Shown: positions 32,887 to 42,248 of the stretch, piece after piece
Layout of the letters: the number at the start of each line of letters is the position of its first letter
Numbering within the stretch: position 1 is the first letter of the stretch
Assembly (NCBI RefSeq): GCF_900770955.1
Contig: NZ_CAAGLX010000021.1
Location: 1 to 64,000, forward strand
Length of the DNA stretch: 64,000 nt
Direction of reading: 5' to 3'
DNA from: an uncultured Phascolarctobacterium sp.
GTDB lineage: Bacteria > Bacillota > Negativicutes > Acidaminococcales > Acidaminococcaceae
The notes under the pieces: generated by a model
Database searches by the model: none
What the model saw: the letters and a program-made list of their open reading frames with translations, nothing else
Told to the model about the DNA's origin: nothing
Position numbers and translations under genes: made by a program

Positions 32887-33768
32887 ATGTCAAAGATTGT
32901 CGTAGTAGGTAGCTGTAATATTGATATTACCGTGGAGTGTGACCGCTGGGTGCACCCCGGAGAAACTATTTTCGGCAACCGTCTGACCGTTTCTCCCGGC
33001 GGCAAGGGTGCTAATCAGGCCGTTGCTGCTGCCCGTCTGGGAGCAGATGTTATGATGGTTGGCTGCATCGGTGATGACGTATATGGTCAGCTGGTGCTGA
33101 AGGCTTTGAAGGAAAACAATGTTGATTCCACCTATGTGAAGGTACTGCCCGGTGAAAACAGCGGTACTGCTCACATTACCGTAGCAGAGGACGATAACAC
33201 GATTATCGTTATCAAGGCTGCCAATGATTTGGTATCCCCAGCGCTGATTGATGAAGCATGGGAGGATATCAAAAAGGCGGATATGGTGCTTTTGCAGCAC
33301 GAAATTCCTGCTGCCACCAATGCTTATGTCATTGAAAAATGCGCAGCGCACGGTGTGCCGGTGCTGCTGAACCCCGCACCTGTTGCTCCGGTGCCACAGG
33401 CTTTGCTGGATAAGATTACTTATCTGACTCCCAACGAGCATGAGGCTGCGACATTGTTCGCAGGCAAGGGCAAGGCAGATATCCTTGACCAGAACCAGGG
33501 CAAGGTGATTATGACTCTGGGCAGCAAGGGTGTTGCCTATGCGGAAAAAGGTCAGGTTATTACTGTTCCCGGCTTTAAGGTTAAACCAGTTGACACTACG
33601 GGAGCAGGCGACACCTTTAACGGTGCCTTTGCCGTGGCCCGTGCTGATGGCAAATCTATGGAGGAAAGCATCAGCTTTGCCAATGCAGCCGCAGCTCTTT
33701 CTGTACAGAAGCTGGGAGCGCAGGGCGGTATGCCGTATTTACATGAAGTAGAGGAGATGCTGAAATAA
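32887..33768 (+). CDS. rbsK: Ribokinase
   Basis: 293 residues, PfkB family. Signature 1 GGKGANQAVAAARLGADV (about 38-55) and signature 2 DTTGAGDTFNGAFAVA (about 237-252) with the catalytic Asp in GAGD. It phosphorylates D-ribose to ribose 5-phosphate. First gene of rbsKDACB, behind ACAGGAGG; its stop overlaps rbsD by 1 bp (TAATG). Confidence 0.95.
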   Translation: MSKIVVVGSCNIDITVECDRWVHPGETIFGNRLTVSPGGKGANQAVAAARLGADVMMVGCIGDDVYGQLVLKALKENNVDSTYVKVLPGENSGTAHITVAEDDNTIIVIKAANDLVSPALIDEAWEDIKKADMVLLQHEIPAATNAYVIEKCAAHGVPVLLNPAPVAPVPQALLDKITYLTPNEHEAATLFAGKGKADILDQNQGKVIMTLGSKGVAYAEKGQVITVPGFKVKPVDTTGAGDTFNGAFAVARADGKSMEESISFANAAAALSVQKLGAQGGMPYLHEVEEMLK

Positions 33769-34166
33769 TGCAAAAGGGTGGAATGTTAAACAGTTCTATC
33801 GCGAAGGTGCTGGCTGATTTAGGCCACACTGACACCATTGTTATCGGGGACTGCGGCTTGCCGGTACCTGCAGGCGTGCAGAAAATCGACCTGGCGCTGA
33901 AGCCGGGAACCCCATCTTTTTTGGAGGTTGTTGAAGAAGTAGCCAAGAATATGGTTATCGAAAAGGTAGAAATTGCAGCGGAAATGGAAGGCAAAAATCC
34001 TGCTGTCTATGGCGCTATGAAGCAGCTCTTCACTGATGAGCAGTGGATTATCGACGCAGACCACGAAGCCTTCAAGGAAGCAACCAAGCATGCAAAATGC
34101 ATTATCCGCACTGGCGAAATTACTCCGTATGCCAATGTAATTTTGCACAGCAATGTTTTCTTTTAA
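33768..34166 (+). CDS. rbsD: D-ribose pyranase
   Basis: 132 residues, normal length. MQKGGMLNSSIAKVLADLGHTDTIVIGDCGLPVP contains the catalytic His (LGHTD) and Asp (GDCGLP). It converts beta-pyranose to furanose ribose for the kinase. C-terminal IIRTGEITPYANVIL is conserved. Overlaps rbsK stop by 1 bp; rbsA begins 30 bp later. Confidence 0.95.
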   Translation: MQKGGMLNSSIAKVLADLGHTDTIVIGDCGLPVPAGVQKIDLALKPGTPSFLEVVEEVAKNMVIEKVEIAAEMEGKNPAVYGAMKQLFTDEQWIIDADHEAFKEATKHAKCIIRTGEITPYANVILHSNVFF

Positions 34167-34196
34167 AAATTAGCGTAAGGTAGGAATAAGGAAAGT

Positions 34197-35678
34197 ATGG
34201 AGATTGAATTAAGAAATATCCATAAGGCCTTTGGTTCCAATGAGGTGCTCAAGGGTGTTGACCTGAAGCTCAAAAGCGGTGAGGTACATGCCCTGATGGG
34301 TGAAAACGGTGCCGGCAAATCAACGCTGATGAATATTCTGACGGGTATTCACAAGCAGGATAAGGGACAGATTTTTGTCGACGGCAAGGAAATCAGCTTC
34401 AAAAATCCTTTGGAGGCAGAAGCCTACGGCATTGCCTTTATCCATCAGGAGCTGAATATCTGGCCGAACCTGAGCATTTTGGAAAACCTGTTTTTGATGC
34501 ACAGTGTAACCAATGGCATGGGTATCTTGGATTTTAAGGCTATGCGTGCCATGGCAGAGCAAAAATGCCGTGAAATTGAAATTGAGCTGCCGCTGGATAT
34601 GGAAGCGGGCGAATGCTCGGTAGGACAGCAGCAGATGACGGAAATCGTCCGTAACCTTCTGCTGGATGCCAAGGTTGTTATTATGGACGAGCCTACGGCG
34701 GCGTTGACTGAAAGAGAAACAGAAAAGCTCTTTGAGGTGATGCGCTCGCTGAAAAAACGCGGTGTAGCGATGGTTTATATTTCGCACCGTATGGAAGAGG
34801 TTACGCAGAACTGCGATACGATTACCGTTATGCGTGACGGTGTATCTGTGGCAACCAAACCTGTTAAGGAATACAGCATGGAGCAGATTGTCCGCGATAT
34901 GGTAGGACGCTCCATTACGGAATTTTATCCAGACCGCCGCAATAAGCCGGGCGAGGTACTGCTGGAGGTCAAGCACTTTGAGCAGCCAGGAGTTTTCCAT
35001 GATATTAATTTTAATCTGCGTAAGGGCGAGATTTTGGGCTTTGCCGGCCTTATGGGCAGCGGCCGTACCGAAATCATGCGCGCCGTTTTCGGCGTAGATC
35101 CTCATGCAGACGGCGAGCTGGTGTTTAAGGGCGAGCCCTTGAAGATTAGCAAGCCTGAGGATGCAATTAACGCAGGTATGGGCTTCGTAACGGAAAACCG
35201 CAAAACCGAGGGCCTGATTTTGGACTTTTCCATTTTGCGCAACATTGCTTTGCCAAGTGTTGACAGCTTTGCCAAAAGCGGTGTCATCAACTTCAATATC
35301 CTCAATGATTTTGCCGATAAAATGGCAGCGAAGCTGGGCGTAAAGGCCAGTAGCCTGGACCTTGAGGCAGGTGCGCTTTCCGGCGGCAACCAACAGAAGG
35401 TAGTTATTGCCAAATGGGTTGGCATGCACCCGGAGGTTATTATTATGGATGAGCCTACCCGTGGTATCGACGTAGGTGCAAAACGCGATATATATGAGCT
35501 GATGAACGAGCTTACTGCAAGTGGTGTTTCGATTATTATGGTTTCCTCGGAGCTGCCGGAGGTATTGGGCATGAGCGACCGCATCGTCGTTGTTCACGAA
35601 GGCCGCATTGCCGGCGAGCTGCTGCACGATGAAGCAGACCAGGAAAAAATCATGACACTTGCAACGGGAGGGCAATAA
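34197..35678 (+). CDS. rbsA: Ribose ABC transporter, ATP-binding protein
   Basis: 493 residues, two fused nucleotide-binding domains. First half: Walker A GENGAGKST, signature SVGQQQM, Walker B VVIMDEP. Second half: degenerate Walker A (GLMGSGRTE), signature LSGGNQQK, Walker B IIMDEPTRGID. This asymmetry is normal in RbsA/MglA proteins. Behind AGGAATAAGGAA; 5 bp before rbsC. Confidence 0.96.
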   Translation: MEIELRNIHKAFGSNEVLKGVDLKLKSGEVHALMGENGAGKSTLMNILTGIHKQDKGQIFVDGKEISFKNPLEAEAYGIAFIHQELNIWPNLSILENLFLMHSVTNGMGILDFKAMRAMAEQKCREIEIELPLDMEAGECSVGQQQMTEIVRNLLLDAKVVIMDEPTAALTERETEKLFEVMRSLKKRGVAMVYISHRMEEVTQNCDTITVMRDGVSVATKPVKEYSMEQIVRDMVGRSITEFYPDRRNKPGEVLLEVKHFEQPGVFHDINFNLRKGEILGFAGLMGSGRTEIMRAVFGVDPHADGELVFKGEPLKISKPEDAINAGMGFVTENRKTEGLILDFSILRNIALPSVDSFAKSGVINFNILNDFADKMAAKLGVKASSLDLEAGALSGGNQQKVVIAKWVGMHPEVIIMDEPTRGIDVGAKRDIYELMNELTASGVSIIMVSSELPEVLGMSDRIVVVHEGRIAGELLHDEADQEKIMTLATGGQ

Positions 35679-35683
35679 AAATA

Positions 35684-36613
35684 ATGGATGTAAAAGCAAT
35701 ATTAAAAAAATCCGGTTCCATAATCGGACTCATTGTGTTGTTTGTGGTCATTTCCTGCCTTAACAGCAGCTTTATCGATCCCAGCAACCTGAAAAACCTG
35801 CTGCGTCAGGTTTCTATCAATGCCTTAATTTCCTTTGGCATGACCTTTGTTATCTTAACCGGCGGTATTGATTTGTCAGTCGGCAGTATTCTGGCGCTTT
35901 CCAGTGCGCTTATGGGCAGCTTTATCAAGGGTGGCATGGATCCTGTATTCGGCATCGTGCTGGCCTGCCTGATTGGTGCAGCGCTGGGCAGTGTCAACGG
36001 CCTGGTAATTACCTACGGCAAGGTGGCCCCCTTTATCGCAACCCTGGCGACCATGACCATTTTCCGTGGTCTGACACTGGTATATACCAACGGCAACCCT
36101 ATCAGCAGTCTCACCGAGGATGACCGCTTCCTGGAATTCGGCCAGGGCTACGTTGCAGGTCTGCCGGTTCCTGCTATTATGATGCTGATTATGTTTTTCA
36201 TTTTGTGGTTCATCCTGCACAAAACTCCGTTGGGACGCAAAACATATGCTGTCGGCGGCAATGAGAAGGTTTCCTTCATTGCAGGTATCAAAATCAACCG
36301 CATTAAAATATTTGCCTATACCGTAACAGGCTTCCTCTGCGGTATGGCAGGCGCTATCCTTACCAGCCGTCTGAACAGCGCTCAGCCTACTGCCGGCACC
36401 GGCTATGAGCTGGATGCTATCGCAGCTGTAGTACTTGGCGGCACCAGTCTTTCCGGCGGCAAGGGCCGCATCTTCGGTACCATTATCGGCGCGCTGATTA
36501 TCGGCACTCTGAACAATGGTCTGAATATCTTAAACGTATCCAGCTTTTACCAACAAGTTGTCAAAGGTATTGTAATTTTGCTGGCTGTACTGATGGACAG
36601 AAAGAAAAACTAA
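35684..36613 (+). CDS. rbsC: Ribose ABC transporter, permease
   Basis: 309 residues with about eight to ten membrane segments. GMTFVILTGGIDLSVGSILALSSALMG and AAVVLGGTSLSGGKGRIFGTIIGALIIG are the RbsC permease hallmarks. Inner membrane partner of RbsA and RbsB. Confidence 0.95.
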   Translation: MDVKAILKKSGSIIGLIVLFVVISCLNSSFIDPSNLKNLLRQVSINALISFGMTFVILTGGIDLSVGSILALSSALMGSFIKGGMDPVFGIVLACLIGAALGSVNGLVITYGKVAPFIATLATMTIFRGLTLVYTNGNPISSLTEDDRFLEFGQGYVAGLPVPAIMMLIMFFILWFILHKTPLGRKTYAVGGNEKVSFIAGIKINRIKIFAYTVTGFLCGMAGAILTSRLNSAQPTAGTGYELDAIAAVVLGGTSLSGGKGRIFGTIIGALIIGTLNNGLNILNVSSFYQQVVKGIVILLAVLMDRKKN

Positions 36614-36717
36614 GCGGTGTTGCGGCTGCCAAAGCACTTTACGGTGCTGGGGTACTGCGTTTTGCTTAAGCTTGATGTTCATATGTCAATTTCTAATTTC
36701 TGGAGGTATTTTCCCAC
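36614..36717 (+). other. Gap between rbsC and rbsB with a small hairpin
   Basis: AGCAC-TTTAC-GGTGCT near 36640 can form a short hairpin without a T run. It could stabilise or process the mRNA so that the binding protein is made in excess; that role is inferred. TGGAGG (36701-36706) is the rbsB ribosome site. Confidence 0.4.
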
Positions 36718-37632
36718 ATGAAAAAAATTTTATTGGTATTAACCTGCATTGTAGCAATGGCTATGATGATTGTTGGCTGCGGCGGCAGCGACAAGAAGGA
36801 TGCTGCAAAGGGCAACGATAAGAAAATCACCGTTGGCTTCTCCGTATCCACTCAAAATAATCCGTTCTTCGTTTCTCTGGCTAAAGGCGTAGAAGCCAAG
36901 GCTAAGGAACTGGGCGTAACCGTAAAGGTTGTTGACGCTCAGAACGATCCTGCAAAGCAGGCTAATGATATTGCTGACCTGCTGCAGCAAAACATCAGCG
37001 TACTGCTGGTTAACCCTGTAGACTCCGATGCAATTTCTACATCCGTAAAGGCTGCCAACAAGGCTAAAATTCCTGTTATCTGCCTCGACCGCAGCGCTAA
37101 CCAGGGTGATGTAGCATGTCTGGTTGCTTCCGATAACGTAAAGGGCGGCGAAATGGCTGCTGACTACATTATCAAAAAGCTGGGCGAAAAGGTTAAGGTT
37201 GCTGAGCTGGAGGGTATCCCCGGTGCCAGCGCTTCCCGTGAACGCGGTGAAGGCTTCCACAAGCTCGCTGACAGCAAGCTGACCGTTGTTGCTAAACAGA
37301 CTGCTGAATTTGACCGCAGCAAGGGCCTGACTGTAGCAGAAAACATGCTGCAGGCTAACCCGGACATCAAAGCTATTTTCGCTCAGAACGACGAAATGGC
37401 TTTGGGTGCAATCGAAGCTGCCAAGAGTGCCGGCAAGCAAATCTTCATCGTTGGCTTTGACGGTACTGCTGATGGCGTAAAGGCTGTAGAAAGCGGCGCT
37501 ATGAGCGCTACTATCGCTCAACAGCCGGAGGTTATGGGCCAGCAAGGTCTGGAAGTAGCTGTTAAGGCTGCTAAGGGCGAAAAGGTAGATGCTAAGATTT
37601 CTGCTCCGCTGAAGCTCATCGAAAAGAAATAA
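36718..37632 (+). CDS. rbsB: Ribose ABC transporter, substrate-binding lipoprotein
   Basis: 304 residues. Lipoprotein signal MKKILLVLTCIVAMAMMIVG with lipidated C21 (IVGC box), then a type I periplasmic-binding fold: GFSVSTQNNPFFVSLAKG, VDAQNDPAKQANDI, PVICLDRSAN, AIFAQNDEMALGAIEA, IVGFDGTADGVKAV. In a diderm Negativicute it would sit on the outer leaflet of the inner membrane in the periplasm. Ends with a terminator at 37673. Confidence 0.95.
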   Translation: MKKILLVLTCIVAMAMMIVGCGGSDKKDAAKGNDKKITVGFSVSTQNNPFFVSLAKGVEAKAKELGVTVKVVDAQNDPAKQANDIADLLQQNISVLLVNPVDSDAISTSVKAANKAKIPVICLDRSANQGDVACLVASDNVKGGEMAADYIIKKLGEKVKVAELEGIPGASASRERGEGFHKLADSKLTVVAKQTAEFDRSKGLTVAENMLQANPDIKAIFAQNDEMALGAIEAAKSAGKQIFIVGFDGTADGVKAVESGAMSATIAQQPEVMGQQGLEVAVKAAKGEKVDAKISAPLKLIEKK

Positions 37633-37672
37633 TTGCCGATAAATTTACGTTAACCTGACAACTTGAAGCAAT

Positions 37673-37705
37673 AATGCCTCTGCGCGTTCGCGTGGGGGCA
37701 TTTTG
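37673..37705 (+). terminator. Terminator of the rbs operon
   Basis: AATGCCTCTGCGCG-TT-CGCGTGGGGGCATT hairpin (wobble in the middle) followed by TTGTT. Confidence 0.75.
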
Positions 37706-37771
37706 TTATGATGAAAGCTAATAGTAACGATACATTTTTGTGAGCGTTGTTTACAAAATTATTTACCGCAC

Positions 37772-37800
37772 TTGACAAACAGCGCTGCATTTTATATACT
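37772..37800 (+). promoter_or_regulatory. Promoter of the glyQS operon
   Basis: TTGACA (37772-37777), 17-bp spacer, TATACT (37795-37800), close to consensus, directly before the T-box leader. Confidence 0.88.
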
Positions 37801-37802
37801 AA

Positions 37803-38018
37803 CAGTTAAGCTAAGAAGAAGAGTAGTAATCTGCAACCACAGCGAGCCGTGACAGTGTAAGGCGGCAAAGGCAGATGAAGGCGCTTTGGAGCTGTAAAAA
37901 TATATTGATTGAGGCGGGCTGCAGTTATTGCAGTCAAGCAGGGTGGAACCGCGGAGTCCGAGCTGTATGCACTCCGTCCCTGTAACATTTAAGTTACGGG
38001 GACGCGGGTGCTTTTTGT
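37803..38018 (+). promoter_or_regulatory. Glycine T-box riboswitch upstream of glyQS
   Basis: The conserved T-box AGGGTGGAACCGCG is at 37940-37953. A terminator stem CGTCCCTGTAAC / GTTACGGGGACG (37975-37986 / 37993-38004) followed by a T-rich tract lies downstream, and its left side can instead pair into an antiterminator. The stem I specifier is probably GGC at 37880-37882 in GAAGGCG, like the B. subtilis glyQS leader. Uncharged tRNA-Gly(GCC) would stabilise the antiterminator and turn on glyQS. Confidence 0.92.
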
Positions 38019-38073
38019 TTTTCGGACAAAGCTCTGCCATTGCCGTCTTTGTAACAAATATAGGAGGTAAAAC

Positions 38074-38952
38074 ATGGATTTTCAGACAATTATTTTGAAG
38101 CTGCAAAAATTCTGGGCAGGCCAAAACTGCATTATGGCACAGCCCTATGACATCGAAAAAGGCGCAGGCACTATGAACCCGTCTACCTTTTTACGCGTAC
38201 TCGGACCTGAGCCCTGGCGTGTGGCTTACGTAGAGCCTTCCCGCCGCCCGGCAGACGGACGTTACGGTGATAACCCGAACCGTCTGTTCCAGCATCATCA
38301 GTTCCAGGTTATCGTAAAGCCTTCTCCGGAAAATATTCAGGAGCTGTACCTGCAGAGCCTGGCTGAGCTTGGCATCCATCAGGAGGAGCATGATATCCGC
38401 TTTGTAGAGGATAACTGGGAATCTCCGACTCTGGGCGCTTGGGGCCTTGGCTGGGAGGTTTGGCTGGATGGTATGGAAATCACCCAGTTCACCTACTTCC
38501 AACAGGTAGGCAGCATTGACGTTAAGCCTGTTACCGTTGAAATTACGTATGGTCTGGAGCGTCTGGCTATGTACATCCAAGGCGTAGAAAACGTATTCGA
38601 TATCAAATGGGTTGGCGATATTACCTATGGTGACGTTTTCCATACCAATGAGGTAGAGCAATCCTTCTACAACTTCCAGGTAGCAGACACCGCGCTGCTG
38701 TTTGACCTGTTCGACAAATATGAAGCAGAAGCTAAGCGTGTTATCGAGCTTGGTTATATCCGTCCTGCTTATGATTACGTTCTGAAATGCTCCCATGCCT
38801 TCAACCTGCTGGATTCCCGCGGAGCAATCAGTGTAAGTGAACGTACTGCCTACATCGGCCGTGTACGTGCGATGGCCCGCCTGTGTGCAAAGGCTTATGT
38901 AGCACAACGTGAAGAAATGGGCTTCCCGCTGCTCAAGAAAGGGGAGAAATAA
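38074..38952 (+). CDS. glyQ: Glycyl-tRNA synthetase, alpha subunit
   Basis: 292 residues. FQTIILKLQKFWAGQNCIMAQPYDIEKGAGTMNPSTFLR, WRVAYVEPSRRPADGRYGDNPNRL and QFTYFQQVGS are the bacterial alpha-subunit hallmarks. It carries the class II aminoacylation core of the alpha2-beta2 enzyme. Behind ATAGGAGG; two bases before glyS. Confidence 0.97.
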   Translation: MDFQTIILKLQKFWAGQNCIMAQPYDIEKGAGTMNPSTFLRVLGPEPWRVAYVEPSRRPADGRYGDNPNRLFQHHQFQVIVKPSPENIQELYLQSLAELGIHQEEHDIRFVEDNWESPTLGAWGLGWEVWLDGMEITQFTYFQQVGSIDVKPVTVEITYGLERLAMYIQGVENVFDIKWVGDITYGDVFHTNEVEQSFYNFQVADTALLFDLFDKYEAEAKRVIELGYIRPAYDYVLKCSHAFNLLDSRGAISVSERTAYIGRVRAMARLCAKAYVAQREEMGFPLLKKGEK

Positions 38953-38954
38953 TA

Positions 38955-41126
38955 ATGGAAAAATTACTTTTTGAAATTGGTACAGAAGAGATTCCTGCGA
39001 AATTTATGCCTGCCATTCTGGCACAATTAAAGGATTTGGCAGAAAAGAAAATGACTGAGCTGCGCATTCCCTTCGAAGCAGTTAAAACGTATGGCACTCC
39101 CCGTCGTATGACCTTCATCGCCAGCGGCGTTGCCGAGGCTCAGGAGGATAGCACTGTGGAGGCTAAAGGTCCTTCCGCAAAAATTGCTTTCGTAAGCGGC
39201 GCACCTTCTAAAGCTGCTATAGGCTTTGCCCGCGGCCAAGGTGTTGACGTAAAAGAGCTCGTTGTTCGCGACGAATATGTATATGCTGTTAAGCATCTGG
39301 CAGGCCAACCGGTTAAGGATTTGCTGCCGGGCCTGCTGACAGACATCCTCACTAGCCTGAACTTCCCGAAAAACATGCGTTGGGCAGACCATGAATTCAA
39401 ATTCGTCCGTCCTATCCGCTGGCTGGTTGCTCTCTTCGGCGAAGAGGTTATCCCTGTTGAAATCACCGGCGTAAAATCCGGCAAATTCAGCCGCGGTCAC
39501 CGCTTCCTGCGTCCTTCCGCTCTGGATAACGCTAAAGCTCATGAGTCCATCGGCGATGCTGCCAAGGCTTTGTTCGACACCGTAAAGAGCAAGGCTAAGA
39601 ACGCAGTAGCTTCCGCTGCTATCGGCACCATCGGCGCTGTAGAAATCCCTGATGCTGATTCCTATGAAAAGGTTATGTATGACAACTATGTAATGGTTGA
39701 CCAGGACGCTCGCCGTGAGCTGATTCGTCAACAGGTTACCGACCTGGCAATCGCTGAAGGCGGTCATGCAGAAATCAACGAGGACCTGCTGGAGGAAGTA
39801 AACTATCTGGTAGAATGGCCGACTGCTCTGTGCGGCAAATTCGAAGAAAAATTCCTCACCTTGCCGAAGGAATGCATCATCACTCCGATGCGCGAGCATC
39901 AGCGTTACTTCCCGGTTCTGGCAGAGGACGGCTCCCTGCTGAACAAGTTCATCACCGTCCGCAACGGCGGCAAGGAGCATCTGGAGGTTGTTGCTCACGG
40001 TAACGAGCGCGTACTGCGTGCACGTCTGAGCGACGCTGAATTCTTCTTCAACGAAGACAGAAAACAAAGTCTGGCTGACCGTCTGGAAAAACTCAAAACC
40101 GTTTCCTTCCAGGAAGGGCTGGGCAATATGAACGATAAGAGCAAACGCCTGGTACAGGCTGTTGATATGCTGGCTATGGCTATCAATGCCAAGGTTGACA
40201 AAGAAAAGCTGGAACGCACTGCTCTGCTGTGCAAATGCGATCTGGTAACCGGCATGGTTATCGAATTCACCGAGCTGCAGGGTGTTATGGGCCGCGAATA
40301 TGCTAAGCTCGACGGTGAAGCTCCTGAGGTTGCACTGGGCATTTTCGAGCATTATCTGCCGCGCTTTGCCGGCGATGAGCTGCCGAAAACCGATATCGGC
40401 CGTCTGACCGGTATTGCCGACAAGCTGGACAACATCTGCGCTACCTTCAGCCGCGGTCTGGCTCCGACCGGTTCTCAGGATCCGTACGCACTGCGCCGTC
40501 AGGCTCTGGGCATCATCAATATTCTGCTGGACGGCAACTACCATGTATCTCTGTACAAGGTTATCGCCGGTGCTCTGTACCTGCTGAACATCCAGGCAGA
40601 GGATACCAAAAAGCTCGTACCGCAGATTGCTGAGTTCATGAAGCAGCGCCTGCGCAACATGCTGATGGATCAGGGCATCCGTTATGACGTTGTTGACGCA
40701 GTTCTGGCTGACCAGATGAATGATGACTTTACCGACCTTGTTGCCCGTGCTAAGGCTCTGAACAGCTTCGTTGCTTCCGCAGAGGCTCCGGCACTTATTC
40801 AGGCTGCAACCCGTGTTGCTAACCTGTGCAAGAAGATTGAAGAGGAATCCGCTATCAACCCGCAGCTCTTCGCTGTAGAGGCTGAAGGTGCTCTGCACAA
40901 TGCTGCTATGGCAGCCAGCAAGGAAGTGCTGGTTGCGGCAACCAAGTATGACTATCCTGCAGTTCTGGCTGAAGCAGTTAAGCTGGTTGACCCGATCAAC
41001 AAATTCTTCGAAGACGTTATGGTTATGGACGAGGACGTTCGCGTGAAGAACAACCGTCTGGCACTGTTGGCAGCAGTTAAGGATATTACCCATGCTGTAG
41101 GTGACCTGAGCGTTATCGTACAATAA
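38955..41126 (+). CDS. glyS: Glycyl-tRNA synthetase, beta subunit
   Basis: 723 residues, somewhat longer than the usual 680-690. LLFEIGTEEIPAKFMPAIL opens the subunit; DHEFKFVRPIRWLVALFG and MREHQRYFPV are conserved; the HD-like and DALR anticodon-binding regions follow. The extra length is a roughly 35-residue Ala/Lys-rich insert near 205-235 (KSKAKNAVASAAIGTIGA). The beta subunit binds the tRNA. Confidence 0.96.
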   Translation: MEKLLFEIGTEEIPAKFMPAILAQLKDLAEKKMTELRIPFEAVKTYGTPRRMTFIASGVAEAQEDSTVEAKGPSAKIAFVSGAPSKAAIGFARGQGVDVKELVVRDEYVYAVKHLAGQPVKDLLPGLLTDILTSLNFPKNMRWADHEFKFVRPIRWLVALFGEEVIPVEITGVKSGKFSRGHRFLRPSALDNAKAHESIGDAAKALFDTVKSKAKNAVASAAIGTIGAVEIPDADSYEKVMYDNYVMVDQDARRELIRQQVTDLAIAEGGHAEINEDLLEEVNYLVEWPTALCGKFEEKFLTLPKECIITPMREHQRYFPVLAEDGSLLNKFITVRNGGKEHLEVVAHGNERVLRARLSDAEFFFNEDRKQSLADRLEKLKTVSFQEGLGNMNDKSKRLVQAVDMLAMAINAKVDKEKLERTALLCKCDLVTGMVIEFTELQGVMGREYAKLDGEAPEVALGIFEHYLPRFAGDELPKTDIGRLTGIADKLDNICATFSRGLAPTGSQDPYALRRQALGIINILLDGNYHVSLYKVIAGALYLLNIQAEDTKKLVPQIAEFMKQRLRNMLMDQGIRYDVVDAVLADQMNDDFTDLVARAKALNSFVASAEAPALIQAATRVANLCKKIEEESAINPQLFAVEAEGALHNAAMAASKEVLVAATKYDYPAVLAEAVKLVDPINKFFEDVMVMDEDVRVKNNRLALLAAVKDITHAVGDLSVIVQ

Positions 41127-41149
41127 TAAAAGCTAAGGAGATTAGTCTG

Positions 41150-41368
41150 ATGGAACAATTTAATGCAGAAGCAAAAGCACTTGTAGAAATGCAGAACGAA
41201 TACGTTTTGCTCACCGGCAAAAACCCCAGCGAAATGTGCCACGATGATTTCATCCGTGCAGAAGAGCTGAACGTACAGATTAAAGACGCAACCAAGGTTA
41301 TGGCTGCGCTGGCAATCGAATTTGCCGGCTACAAAAAAGACGAAAAGGGCCTGTGGGTAGAAAAATAA
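41150..41368 (+). CDS. Small conserved protein after glyS
   Basis: 72 residues, helical and acidic (EAKALVEMQNEYVLLTGK, DDFIRAEELNVQIKDAT, KDEKGLWVEK). It begins 23 bp after glyS behind AAGGAGA and ends before a terminator at 41431, so it belongs to the T-box operon. I do not recognise it. Confidence 0.75.
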   Translation: MEQFNAEAKALVEMQNEYVLLTGKNPSEMCHDDFIRAEELNVQIKDATKVMAALAIEFAGYKKDEKGLWVEK

Positions 41369-41430
41369 TTCTTCTTGTACAAGCCTTGAGGTTTAACTCT
41401 ATAGACCTCGTGTGATTGTTTTTGTAATTT

Positions 41431-41481
41431 AACCGGTCTCCGGTATGCTATCAATGATAGCTGTATCGGGGGCCGGTTTTA
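41431..41481 (+). terminator. Terminator of the glyQS operon
   Basis: AACCGGTCTCCGGTATGCTATC pairs with GATAGCTGTATCGGGGGCCGGTT (wobbles and small bulges), followed by TTATTTT. Confidence 0.85.
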
Positions 41482-41490
41482 TTTTGTCCA

Positions 41491-41543
41491 AAAATAAAAA
41501 GAAGTGCCGAAGCACCTGACCGTTAGCGGCCAGGACTCCGACA
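41491..41543 (-). terminator. Terminator of the desulfoferrodoxin gene
   Basis: On the minus strand an imperfect hairpin from GTGTCGGAGTCCTGG to TCAGGTGCTTCGGCAC is followed by TTCTTTTTATTTT. Confidence 0.75.
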
Positions 41544-41584
41544 CTGAGAAGAGAAGTGGTTTTATGAATGTAGGGCTTTAGCTG

Positions 41585-41965
41585 TTACAGCTTTGCTGCC
41601 CACAGTCCGTGCAGGTTGCAATATGCATATGCAGCGAGCGGAGCTGCATCACCGGCAAGAGCAAAAACAGCCTCCGGCTTGTCACCGGGCTTTAGGATAT
41701 AGCGCTGACCGCCGTGTGTTGTCTGCAGATAAATCCATTGGATGTAGTGCTTTTCAATCATGGGATGTTCCACGCTGCCTACAGCAACGCGTACTGTGCT
41801 GCCGTCAACGGTAATTACCGGCACATGCTTTTCCTGCGCTGCGTCTTCAGTATTGGCAACAAGCTCCTGCATTGGCTTACCGCAGCAGACGAGCTCACCG
41901 CCGCCGTCCTGAATCAGACCGACAATATTACCGCAAATACTGCATTTCAAAAATTTTACTGCCAT
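41585..41965 (-). CDS. dfx: Desulfoferrodoxin (superoxide reductase, two-iron type)
   Basis: 126 residues from ATG 41965 (GGAGC 8-9 bp upstream; the frame opens at 41986). N-terminal desulforedoxin domain with Cys8, Cys11, Cys27 and Cys28 (CSIC and CC) holds the rubredoxin-like centre I. The C-terminal domain holds the catalytic iron: EKHVPV, VEHPMIEKHYIQW and CNLHGLW supply the four His and one Cys. It reduces superoxide without making oxygen, a marker of strict anaerobes. Single gene, convergent with glyQS. Confidence 0.96.
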   Translation of the reverse strand: MAVKFLKCSICGNIVGLIQDGGGELVCCGKPMQELVANTEDAAQEKHVPVITVDGSTVRVAVGSVEHPMIEKHYIQWIYLQTTHGGQRYILKPGDKPEAVFALAGDAAPLAAYAYCNLHGLWAAKL

Positions 41966-42248
41966 TGTGCATCGCTCCTTTCGCAAAATAAAACCTTTTT
42001 AAACCTTGGAAACTCAATGTCCCTAATCTAATTATAGCTTATGTTATATGCAAAGTATATAGCTTTACAGAAAATGTTGCACACTTATCACAATCGCAGG
42101 AAAAGGAAAAATACAGTGTTTGGGGACGTAAGCCGGTTGTTGCGTCGGTATAAAGCATTATCTTACAGCGCTGCTGTTTCTTTGCAGGCCATGTTTGTGA
42201 TATAATTATAGATATATATAATAAACGGTAAAGGTTGGGTGGATTTTT

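Noticed and set aside
39027..41123. 698-residue minus-strand open frame
   Set aside because: Antisense to glyS, a strongly supported gene.
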